Shown here piece after piece: positions 1 to 11,700 of a stretch of DNA of 64,000 bases. The DNA is from Axinella damicornis. Taxonomy: Eukaryota > Porifera > Demospongiae > Axinellida > Axinellidae. The translations under genes were made by a program, and so were the position numbers. Each line of letters starts with the position of its first letter. Within the stretch, counting starts at the first letter, position 1. The notes below the pieces were generated by a model. That model saw nothing but the letters and a program-made list of their open reading frames with translations. It was not told the DNA's origin and did not search any database. The stretch is taken from positions 17,884,797-17,948,796 of the forward strand of contig OZ007506.1 in assembly GCA_963931865.1 (NCBI GenBank), given 5' to 3'.

Positions 1-28
1 GTGTGTGTGCGTGTGTGTGTGTGTGTGT
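1..28. repeat. (TG)n microsatellite, cut by window edge
   Basis: Dinucleotide TG/CA run at the very start of the window; its true left end is outside. Confidence 0.9.
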
Positions 29-78
29 TCCATGTGTATACATGTATGTCTGTCAGTACTGACGTGTGTGCTCTGTCT

Positions 79-140
79 GTACAGTGCTAGCCTCGTACCC
101 AGGCCCCGCCCTGCTCTGGGGTACGAGGCTAGTACAGTGC
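79..140. mobile_element. Ultra-short palindromic MITE with 9-bp TSD
   Basis: The element is 88-131 (44 bp). It begins TAGCCTCGTACCCAGG and ends with the inverted copy GGGTACGAGGCTA. It is flanked by perfect 9-bp direct repeats GTACAGTGC at 79-87 and 132-140. It belongs to the family described in the findings (other copies at 25.4, 28.8, 31.0, 36.2, 38.2, 59.7 and 61.9 kb). Confidence 0.85.
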
Positions 141-235
141 ATGAATGTCCCCAGACCGTCCCTTGCTGCATACTTGCCATTTGAACTGAGAGCTTGGTCA
201 TACGTCATTTTGCTGTACATGTACTTGTACAAAAG

Positions 236-474
236 TGGACTCGATTGCGATGTTGGTGGACTCGATTGTGACGTCAGTGGACTCGATCGTGATGTCAGTG
301 GACTCGATTGCGATGTTGATGGACTCGATTGTGACGTCAGTGGACTCGATTGTGATGTCAGTGGACTCAATTGTGATGTCAGTGGACTCGATTGTGACGT
401 CAGTGGACTCGACTGTGACATCAGTGGACTCGATTGTGACGTCAGTGGACTTCATCGTGACGTCAGTGTAACTC
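236..474. repeat. 21-bp minisatellite carrying CRE-like octamers
   Basis: About eleven copies of a 21-bp unit close to GTGGACTCGATTGTGACGTCA. Five copies hold the perfect palindrome TGACGTCA, starting at 269, 332, 395, 437 and 458; most other copies carry TGATGTCA or GATGTTG. Because the unit is a multiple of three, open frames run through on both strands. These are artefacts of periodicity, not genes. Confidence 0.9.
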
Positions 475-1482
475 AGTCTTGATGGCGGTGGACTTGATCA
501 CAGCACTGGTTGACTTTGATTGTGACATCAGTGTACTCGTGATCACGCCATTGGTGGACTCGGTTTATGCACATTATGCCAATGCGCCCATGTTGGGCTA
601 GTACATGTACATGACTGTACTAGTAACAGACAGCTACAAGTGTCAACTGAGCGGTGGTGAGGCATGCAATTCCTTCAACTTAGCCAGGTGTACCAAGTGA
701 GGGAGGTTAAGGTACTGTCGACTCAATTCTACAACAGAAAGATCCGTATCCGATGCCTCTAGCAATCCATGACTGTACTGTGACTGCAGCCTCATTCTCA
801 GGCTCTCCCACGCGCGGACAAAAGCGACGAAAAGCTGGGCGATGGTCAGGGAACGAGGCTACTGTGACTGTACTAGCTGGAACAAATATCATGATTGAGT
901 CCACCTTTTGCAGTTTGATGACGTACGTGCATGAGCGGTACCAAGGCTTTCTCCCGCCTTGTGTATTGACAGCAGGAGTAGCCTTGTTCCCAGACTGCCC
1001 CTTGTGTGCACGGTGAAGAAAAATATGGAGGGGGGAACCTGGGAACGAGGCTACAGCAGGAGAGAGCCTGGGAAAGAGGCTTGACATGTATGGATATATA
1101 GCCATAATAGGTGTGTGAGCCGAGGGATGAGGCGACAAGGACATGGGAGATACTCAAGAGGCTTCTCCTCTGATCTACATACCGCTGTCCTCTGTTGCAT
1201 GTGTGGGGGAAGGCTCAGTAGACTTGGGGGGGTGGGGGGTCGTGTGCTTGGCTGGGGAGGGGGGAGGGGAGAGGTGTTGTGTGAAGCTAACAGCCTGCAT
1301 GCACTTGCCTGGCCAGCCAACGGTAGTGAACTTGAATGCTCAGATTCAATATGCTCAAAACTAGATCCTTTTGTCCCCACGGCACACATACATACACTCA
1401 CACAGATACCACATGCACACTGATGCAGACATACACACACAAGACACACATACACTACATTCACTCCACAAACATTTCTTTC

Positions 1483-2009
1483 ATGTACCGTAGGCGCTCT
1501 AATTATGTGTCGCTCAAAAAAATAATTAATTTTGAAATGCAACGCAACAATAGAAATTCGGTCAACCAAAACGGCGACGAACTTCGACGCGTGATTAGAA
1601 AACACCTCGCTAGGTACTAAAGTCAGGCGAGTGTAGACAAGGCTATTGCATAGCGGTTGTGTTTGTTCCCGGTTGTCGGACTGTCGCTGCCTTTTCTCCT
1701 ACACGGGCGTCCATATCCTGGGGCACAGAATACATAAGTGAGTTGCTGTCTCGTACCTTCACTGATGTCCCAGCCATATCGCAACTGTGTCTTTATATAC
1801 ATCAATGTTCACAGGCAGTGATGTGATGAGCCCTCTTCGCCGTTCAATGGTACTGTGTGCGCTTCGAGCTAGCTGCCATGCTGCCGTTATAATCGCATAA
1901 CGCAAATTAGTCCCCGCAGTGTGATGCATTATTGGAAATTATCGGTTTGAGACATTGAATTTAGACGCAGAATTAGAAAGGACGCATAATTAGAGCGCCT
2001 ACAGTACAT
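1483..2009. mobile_element. TIR element, about 0.53 kb, non-autonomous
   Basis: The ends are inverted copies of CATGTACYGTAGGCGCTCTA followed by ATTATG (about 26 bp, one mismatch). No coding frame is credible inside. The CATGTAC at the outer edge is itself partly palindromic, so the exact boundary and target-site duplication cannot be fixed. Confidence 0.6.
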
Positions 2010-2258
2010 GTATTAATTGCACTACATGTACATTGTGTAATTGCACCCATACATATTCACAGCCAGAGGAGGACGGCCAAGGTTGACCTTTGCTAATCAG
2101 GTCCCATTAAAGTCACGTGTAATCCGATAATATGGATTACGTAATGAATGTTAAGTACAGTACTTCCATAGACAATGTTTCGACAGTTTTCAACATCGAG
2201 CCCCGACGCAGTCACCCGGAATATCGACTCGCAGGGAAGCGTAGGCATCTGTTGTCAA

Positions 2259-2468
2259 TATAAAAGGCCGAGCCCTTCAAGATTCAGCTGAGGTATGGCA
2301 GAAACGAGTGGAAGTAGTCTCCCGGTCCAGACGGTCCCCACGTGCGCCGCAAACGTCGGCCCTGCGAGACTAGAGTGGAGGTTCGAGGCCGTCTCGTCCA
2401 TTTGCAAAGCGCGTTCGAGGATTGCCAACTGGGAGCACTCCACAGCAGCCACAGAAACGGTCTTCTAA
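2259..2468 (+). other. TATA box and possible 57-aa ORF or first exon
   Basis: A good TATA box, TATAAAAG, lies at 2259-2266. An ATG follows at 2295 and opens a 57-codon frame ending in TAA at 2466-2468. This patch is more GC-rich than its surroundings. The spacing from TATA to ATG leaves room for only a few bases of 5' UTR. I recognise no domain; the frame is rich in Ala, Ser, Thr and Glu. The antisense strand is also open, so it could instead be a distal 3' exon of the minus-strand SH3 gene or chance. Transcript data would decide. Confidence 0.25.
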
Positions 2469-2607
2469 TCGTACAGCTATTTGCAATAACTTTTAATAAC
2501 CGTCCACTGTCACATGACAGAAAGGTAATAATTACTCGTGACGTATGCAGTGGCCAACCTCCTCTAATTCACAGCTCACCTTTCACTGTCTCCAGTCTCC
2601 ACATGAA

Positions 2608-2643
<36 letters not shown>

Positions 2644-2724
2644 ATTTACATGCACAAACACACAAACACACCACACAAACACCACTGTCGCATTACAGAG
2701 TCTTGTCTTGGATTAACCACAGAC

Positions 2725-5700
2725 CTGATGGCTTCTTTCCGGGTGGTGGAAGTACTGCTGCTTTAGCTGGTGGCTGAGGAGGAGGCTGAGAGGGAGAGGA
2801 GGACAATGAACAACCACCGTCAAGGCAGCCCAGCTTGTGGTTTAGACCACCAACATGAGGAGCATGTGAAAAGCAGTGGTGAGCACGAAAACCAAGCACC
2901 CAAGAAAAGGAGAGTATGGGGGAGGAGGCGAGGGGAAGGGGAGCAGAGGGATGGAGGAGAGGGAGGAGAAAAAGTGGAGGAAGGGTAGGGGGAGGAAGGG
3001 TAGGGCGAGGAAGGGTAGGGGGAGAGGAAGGGTAGGAGGGAAAGGGGAGGAGGAGAGGGAGGATAAGGAGAAGAAGAGGGAGGAGAAGGAGAAGAAGAGG
3101 GAGGAGAAGGGAAGGCGGTAGGAAGAAGGGAGGGATGTAGCTGAGGGAGGATGGGAGGAAGGATAGTTACCTCTGTCTTTTCGGCTGGGGGTGCCGGAGG
3201 TTTGGGTTTTGGAGGTTGCTGAGGCTGGGCAGGCTGGGGAGGGAGCAGTTCCACAAAGTTATCTGGAATCAGTCCTGTCTGGTCACCTTTTCGAACCTGG
3301 AGGAGGGGAGGAAAAAGGAGGAGGGTGGAGGGAGGGAAGGAGAGACGGAGGGAGGGAAGGATGGAGGAGGGAGAACTGTTGGTGATATCCTCCACAAACA
3401 CACACCACTCAATGTCCTGTTCAAGTGTGTCCTTCATCAACTTCAATCGTAATCCTCTCTATAACACACTCACACACCACCCACCTCCCACCATCCTTCT
3501 TGTATGTCCTTCGACACAACTTCTAGTACCTCCCCAACTTTGATGGAGAGCTCGTCAGGCTGTTCAGCGGTGTAGTTGAACAACACCTTCGCTTTCTCTA
3601 TCTGCTTCTCTGGGTGGGAGGGAGGGGCAGAGGGGGGGAGGGCTGTAGGGAGAGAGGGAGGGGAAAGGAAGGAGAGACGGGGGAGGGAGGGAGGGACAGA
3701 GAAAAGGAAGAAGAAGAGAGGAGAGAGGGAGGGGAGGGGGAGAGAAGGAAGGAGAGAGGAAGGGGAGGGGACAGAAGGAAGGAGAGAGGGAGGGGAGGGG
3801 GAGAAAAGGAGAGAGGGAGGTGGTATAAATACAGGATATGTTCATGTCTAATCTATTATTCTATCACAGAGCATACCAGGCGCCTTAGAACCTCTGGATG
3901 AAGGAACTGTAGGTGGGGCGGGTTTCTTGGGAGTGCCCACAGACAAGCGTCTGTCTGCAGTTGAAGGGGCTTGCTGTGTGTGTGCACGTGAGGTGCATGT
4001 GTGGGAAGGAGATGGTGTGTACAGTACATGTATGTATGGTGTGAGTGTACTAGGGAACAGTTGAACTAAGTCACATACATGTATACAAAAATGACACAAA
4101 CAGGACTTCCCCTCTACTCCCTCCTCCCTCCCCCTCCTCCCTCTTCCCTCCCTCCCCCTCCTCCCTCTTCCCTCCCCCTTTCCTCTCCTCCCTCCTTCCC
4201 CTCCTCCCTCCCTCTCCCTCTCCCTCTCTCCCAAAACCAACTTACAGGGGGAGGCTTGGCAGCAGGAGTTGTAGCTTTCAGTTTCGATCTGGCTTCAACA
4301 GGGTTGAATGCAGGAAATAATTTTGGTCCAAGAACACTCTGTCTGGGAGGAGCTGCTGCCTCTTCGGGACGGTCTCGAGGCGTTGAGTGGTCCACGACAG
4401 GGGCTGTGTGTTGGGAGAAGGTGGCCAGGAGAAGAGGAAGGAAGAGGAGGAATTAGAGGGAGGGGGGGGGGGGGGGGGGGAGGAGAGGGAGGGATTGGGG
4501 AGAAGGGGAGGGTGAAAGGAGAAAAAGGAGGGAGGAGAGAGGGAGAGGGAAAGGGGCCAGGCGAAGAAGGGAGGGGAAGAGAAGAGGAGGAGAGAGGGAG
4601 GAGGAAGGGTGGAGAGGAAAAGAGGAGGGAGTGGGAAGAGGAGGATGGTCTCCAGCACAGGCGAGCACACTAGGCTAGACAACATCCTGACATCTCACTC
4701 CATTCTAGGGGTCCCTCTGGTATATTTAACATGGCCCTCAGGTTTACGTACTCGGGGTTACCCTCTGGTATGTGGGGTTAACATGGCTCTCTCATACTAG
4801 GAGTTCTAGGGGTTAAACACAGCCCTCTGTTACTAGCTACTGTCACACAGTAGTCTAGGGGTTAAACACAGCCCTCTGTTACTAGCTACTGTCACACAGT
4901 AGTCTAGGGGTTAAACACGGCCCTCTGTTACTAGCTACTGCCACACAGTAGTCTATGGGTTAAACACGGCCCTCTGTTACTAGCTACTGTCACACAGTAG
5001 TCTAGGGGTTAAACACGGCCCTCTACTGTCACACAGTAGTCTAGGGGTTAAACACGGCCCTCTGTTACTAGCTACTGCCACACAGTAGTCTAGGGGTTAA
5101 ACACAGCCCTCTGTTACTAGCTACTGCCACACAGTAGTCTAGGGGTTAAACACGGCCCTCTGTTACTAGCTACTGTCACACAGTAGTCTAGGGGTTAAAC
5201 ACGGCCCTATATATGTTACTAGCTACTGTCACATAGTAGTCTTGCAAGCCAGCGTCAGCTCTCATTGCAAAACGAACACAGAAAAGGGTCTTGGTCAAAC
5301 CTAACCAATCAGGCTATGGGATTCTAGCACATGACAAACAGGAATGGCACATGACAATTAGTCTCGTGCACAGACCACACCCCCTCGCGGGGAGAGACAG
5401 TCTGGTGAACAAAGTCGAATTTCTTGGGGCTCATTACCGGAATGTGGTAAGGACCAATCAGATTGCGAGATTGTTAATAATTACGTAGTAATCGCTTTGA
5501 ATACTCACAAGCTGGAGAAGACAACGGCTAAGAGCCATTGCCATGCCAGTTCGCCCTTAGTGCTCGATTGTGTCGTAGCAACTTTTGCACTCGATTGTGC
5601 TAGTTGTGAGCCCTGTGACATCGCTTATGAAGGATCAAGTTGACAGCTTTGGAAGTGAGGTTGGTAAAGGGATCAAGCACGACGAAGGGGCCCCTCTAGG

Positions 5701-8700
5701 TTCACGCTAATGCTGGCCCTAGCCCTAAGGGGCCGTTCTTCATATTTTACGTCAATAAAGTGCCTGAAAGGACTGCCAAACAAATGGGAGGCAGATTCCA
5801 TGGACGGCAAAGGATGCTTCAAAAACCATCTATGGGCCATGGGTGAGCGGCAAAAGGTTAGTACATCTTCTCTCCCAATATGAGTAGCCATGATCGTGCT
5901 TGGTCGACACTGGAGCCTTCAGCGGACACTTTCGCAGGCACTTAACACCACGGGATTATACAATGATTACACATTCTGTACGCTTCAAGCCCAAGAAATT
6001 CGACTTTGTTCACCAGACGTCTCTCCCACGAGGGGGGGTGGTCTGGGCACGAGACTAAATGATAATGAAGGCATGACTGGGTGAACAAGACCGGTACAAA
6101 TAGACAAGACCCTTTTCCATTTATTCGCAGAGGGGGACAGCCGCAAGACTAGTCACTCCGGTACCTGGCTTAGCACGGGGAACAACGACAAAACTCTCTG
6201 CATCGCCTTTGAGGGGAGGGAAGGGGGGGGAGAAGGGGGGAAGGGGATAAGGACAACTGGGAAGATGGTGACAGGTGACAAGACACACGCAATGATGATG
6301 AGACTACACAAAACCACACGTGTGATCTGCAGGAACATGTACACACACCTGCACACACACACATGTAGCCTCGTTCCCAGGCTCCTCATACACCTGCACA
6401 CACACACATGTAGCCTCGTTCCCAGGCTCCTCATACACCTGCACACACACACATGTAGCCTCGTTCCCAGGCTCCTCCCCAGCTTTTTGTCGCATATTGT
6501 ACATGAAAGCCTGGAAGATTTCATCATGTGCACGATGACGTACTATGCGTGGTTTTATGTTATCGCATTATTGCCCAAGCAAAGTAACCATTGCGAGTTC
6601 AATTGTGCTGGAGACTTGTTGACTGTCACAGCGCTGGATGCCACTCGATCTGCATGACAGCAAGGAGTCCTTCAAAGACCACAACAAACAACTGTGAGTC
6701 CAGACAGCAACTTTTACAATATGAACACGGCCTAAATAATGAAGTTCGGGACCAGCTAGCTACATTGTAACTGGCAGGCTATGGCTGGCGTGGCCCGTCG
6801 TCCGCTCCTGGTACTGCACGCGGACGCCGAGGTACGCGAGGTACATGGCCTGGCACGGGACCACTTGATCTACAGGTTCTACACACGACCTGTGTACTAC
6901 TCTCAGGAAACTAGCCAAGATTCCTGAGTGTTCACCTGTGATTTGCCACTTGAAACCACTGCGTACGTACCTTCCTAGCTACCGTGTTCATATCATAAAC
7001 TAGTTCTCAGGACTCGTAACTTAAGTAAACTTGTTGTGTGGGCAATAATTCGATTACCAAAACCACGCATAGTACGTCATCATGCACGTGACGAAATCTT
7101 CCAGGCTGAGCTCTCTCACCATTTTACAAATGTATGTACAGTATGCAGCTGGGGAGGAGCCTGGGAATCAGGTTACACACACGTACTATACACATACACG
7201 TACATACACCTACACACACACACGTATGACTTGTACCAGGAGCGCAAGAGCCGCCAAAGGCGGCGAAGGAGCGTCGAACTCAGTATGCGCGCCCTAGCCG
7301 AAGTAGTAGTCCTTCACATGTCCCAAAATTTTACCTTATACGGCAAGAGGCCATTACGTAATTGGTGTTTGTGTGGTACTGCAAAGGTCTTCCATATAAG
7401 GTATGACCGTAAGGCGTGAGGAATTACAACATACTAGTTCGATGCTCCTTCGCCGCCTTCGGCGGCTCATGTGCTCCTGCTTGTACATACATGTACACCT
7501 GCATACACACACACACACATGTACAAAGTACATACAGCTATATACACATACAATGTACACACCAAAAACTCCACTGCTTGCATTTCTACACAACCACATT
7601 CCCATTCACCAATATAATGTACATGTACCACACACACATCCCCCACCCCATACTCACACCCACACCGACCCTCCCTCCACCTCCACTACATACTCACATG
7701 CACACCGACCCTCCCCCCACTATATACTCACATGCACACCGACCCTCCCTCCACCTCCACTACATACTCACATGCACACCGACCCTCCCCCCACTATATA
7801 CTCACATGCACACCGACCCTCCCTCCACTATATACTCACACGCACACCGACCCTCCCTCCACTATATACTCACATGCACACCGACCCTCCCCCCACTATA
7901 TACTCACATGCACACCGACCCTCCCCCCACTATATACTCACATGCACACCGACACTCCCCCCACTATATACTCACATGCACACTGACCCTCTCCCCACTA
8001 TATACTCACATGCACACCGACACTCCCCCCACTATATACTCACATGCACACCGACCCTCCCCCCACTATATACTCACATGCACACCGACCCTCCCCCCAC
8101 TATATACTCACACGCACACCGACCCTCCCCCCACTATATACTCACATGCACACCGACCCTCCCCCCACTATATACTCACATGCACACCGACCCTCCCTCC
8201 ACTATATACTCACATGCACACTGACACTCCCCCCACTATATACTCACATGCACACCGACCCTCCCCCCACTATATACTCACACGCACACCGACCCTCCCC
8301 CCACTATATACTCACATGCACACCGACCCTCCCCCCACTATATACTCACATGCACACCGACCCTCCCTCCACTACGTATATACTAGGCCTGCACGATATG
8401 GCGATATTTACCGATATCGACGGTATGCGTGCACGGCGGTACGTTTTTTGGACGTGAACGGTATTTTCGAAAAACGGATAATTAGGACATTCGGTAAGTG
8501 CACGAGGCATGCCGGCAACTTTGTCGCTAGTCGATCAGTATAGCTAGCTAGCGATGAGCGACGTACACGCGATGGTTCTACAGAGCCTGGTGATTCTGCT
8601 GCAGGCAAAGCCAAGATCTCGTTAATAATGAAGCTGTTACTGCTGTTTGGAACGACTTTGGCGTCGAAGCGGACGAGAAAGGCAAACCACGATCACCTGA

Positions 8701-11700
8701 CCGCCCGAAATGCCGCGTGCGTGAAGGACGGTAATCTTACAGCCAGATTGTACTTTTATTAGTTATACCTTGCCTTACCTCTGCCCTTGCCAAGCTGTAT
8801 GGCTACTTTTTTGTACGATATTTAGTAATATCGTGGCATCATGCATGATGATATACCGTGGGGTGAAAAAAGTGATATCGTGCAGGCCTACTATATACTC
8901 ACATGCACACCGACCCTCCCCCCACTATATACTCACATGCACACCGACCCTCCCCCCACTATATACTCACATGCACACCGACCCTCCCCCCACTATAGAC
9001 TCACATGCACACCGACCCTCCCCCCACTATATACCCACATGCACACCGACCCTTCCCCCACTATATACTCACATGCACACCGACCCTCCCCCTACTATAT
9101 ACTCACGTTTCTCTATGGGAGGTGGTACACTGTAATCATGTACGGGATCGGAGGAAGTTGTACTGCCATTCTGCTCCATCATCTCCACAAAGTTACTCGG
9201 AAAAAGTCCCTCCCTCCCGTCTACCTTCCCTTTCCACCATCCCTCCTCCTCCTCATCCACTATCTCTACCACCTGTGAGTGTGTGTGAGTCGTGAGTGTG
9301 TGTGGGTTGTGAGTGTGTGTGGGTTGTGAGTGTGTGTGGGTTGTGAGTGTGTGTGATAGGCAGAGGAGGGGAGAGGGGGAGAGGTGTTGGGTGGGGGTAA
9401 GACGCTGCATGTAAATGAGCGAACAGCTCAGGATGAAGAGCTATGAGTTAGGGTGGGGGTGGGATGAGTGAGGGTGTGAGGGTGTTATAAACGAGTATTC
9501 TCACTTGTCCAGGCTGTAGGTTCAGTTCATCTGGATTCTCAGCAACATAGCTATATGTCACTTTGGCACGACGAGCCTTCTTCGAAGCTGGAGGAGGAAG
9601 GGGGAAAGAAGGAGGGAGGAGAGAGGGGCAGGAGGAACGATGGAGGATGGAGGGGAGAGGAGGAGGGAGGAGGAGGGGAGAGGAGGGAGAAGGAAGGAAG
9701 GAGGAGGAGGAAGGACGAGAGAGGAGGGGGAAGAGTATGATAAACAGGTTCATGTCTAATGTATAAATTAGGCAGTGTCTATTCACTGGACTGGACTACT
9801 GGACTACTGGACTGTTGGGAGCATACAACCACTTCTGAGACATGTGTTTCTGCTGCTCACAACCACCAGCAGCAAGCAAATGAGAATCACTCACACTGCA
9901 ACCATTTTCAGACATACAATGTACTGTACATCTGATTGGAGTGGTCATGTGCTGTTAAACCCACATGTAAGTGATACCCCCTCCATATTTCAGAATGCCT
10001 TTTCACTTTCGGCCCCATAGAATACAGAAAATATCCACAGGCTACATCATCTACTACTACAGAGTACTCCCCCGGTATGGCCAGGACTACTCTAGTCACA
10101 TATGCATAACTCTAGGGTACGCTTTAGATTAGCTCATTGTAGCTATTTGTGTATCCTCTGCATCGCTTCATGCTCGCATAAACTATTATAGACAATAATA
10201 TTGCCTTCACGATTATCGGGACATTCTTGGACACTAAATTGTAGGGTTTGCTCTGTAAACTGAGGGGTCAAGCATTACAGAACCTCCCACTGCGGACACC
10301 CAGCGATTACACCAAATGTAGCAATACCAGCTAGAGTTTATTTTCCCAAACACACCAACACACTCCTTTTACGGTAAGCCACAGCTGTACCTTATCAGCC
10401 CCACCAAAAAAAGCTTACTCCCCTGAAGGCCGAGCAGAATTTGATCAAGGACAATGCCCCACCAAAAATGCATTTTCCCGAAACGAATAAGCAGTGCCCA
10501 ATTGTGGAGGGCAGTACCCTGAAAAATTAGTAGCTATACTCTCACCCATGTAAAGTGCTTGGTTGAGGGCAGGCTAGAACAACTACCGGTAATACACGAT
10601 AAAGCACCCTCCAATTTCTTAAAATCAAAATGATAAATAGGACCCAGTGTACACTATGAGTACAGGACTGGTGTCAGGTGTGTCGAAGACTGGAGTCATG
10701 ATGCCCAAACTACATGTACGCCCAGACACTTAAGAACCAGAGGAGGTTGGACACATTCTCTGCGCAGTTGACTATGCGCTGCGCTTGAGCGGAAATAACT
10801 GTGTGTTTTACATTCCTAACCTCAACAGCCACCGTGGCCTGGGACCGAGGGTAAACCTAAAGTGCCAATGAGAAGTGAAGCTACACAATTGGGGAGTTTG
10901 AAAGGTAGGAATGCCTTGCAGACGCTTCAGGTTGGGCAGGCTTCCAGTTGGAGTACCAGGAGTGCTTCAACTCCGGTCACTTAGGTAGTACAGCCTCTTG
11001 AAGGATTGGCCGTGTGGAACCTTTGCCAGGGGGGTTGATGACATATTTGGAATCCACTCCACTAGGATGTCAATTTTGTCGAGATACTCACAAAGACTAC
11101 CAAGCACACACTCCAACACATATAAGTTTGCCTACACAGATGACATTGTCACATGACCATGTCCAACCTCCCCTACTTTAGGGGTCACTCCAACTGTCAT
11201 CTCTTCATTGCAGCTTAAAAATGTCGGCCAAGGTGACCAGAGTACTGTATACAGGCAAACACAATAATGTCGCAATTCATTTGTGCATGCTCTAATGAGC
11301 ATTCCACAGCCAACGAGCGTGAAATAGGGACAATGTAACTGCTCCAATGACTAGACTACAATGGATTCATGATCAGGGGTGTTTCAACTGTTTGGCTGGT
11401 CAAGAGTACCCATTGTCGCTCGACTGGCATTCAACGACTACTGACCTGCCAGTTAGCCAAACAGTTTCTACAAGGTCAAAAACCCTCTGAAGAGAGGGAG
11501 ACTGGGCTAGAAGGGGAGACTGGGTTTGAAGGGAAGATTGGGAGGGAATAACCAGAGGCATATACAAATGTATAACTGTTTTGCAGGAGGAGTGTCTTTT
11601 TGTGTGTGTGTTGGTACATGTATGTAAACAGCCACAGCAAAGTCATATAGCCAGTGCTGTTACGTTTCATATACACCTTGACAGGCCATCCACATTCCTA

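Larger units (their letters stand above)
7652..9105. repeat. 34-bp satellite array, split by an inserted element
   Basis: The unit is ACTATATACTCACATGCACA then CCGACCCTCCCCCC, 34 bp. About 20 copies lie left of position 8383 and 6 copies lie right of 8891, with sparse variants (CTCCCTCC, CACGCACA). It sits in the intron between SH3-B and the next exon; the last copy nearly touches the SH3-B donor at 9106. Long open frames across it are repeat artefacts. Confidence 0.93.

Noticed and set aside
7416..8543. A 375-codon ORF and several shorter ones over the 34-bp satellite
   Set aside because: The frames exist because the satellite lacks stops; the protein is pure repeat (THMHTDPPPTIYS) and continues into the inserted element. 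It also lies antisense in an intron.
7652..9105. Regular repeat spacing that could suggest a CRISPR array
   Set aside because: There are no unique spacers; units are contiguous 34-bp copies, in an animal intron.
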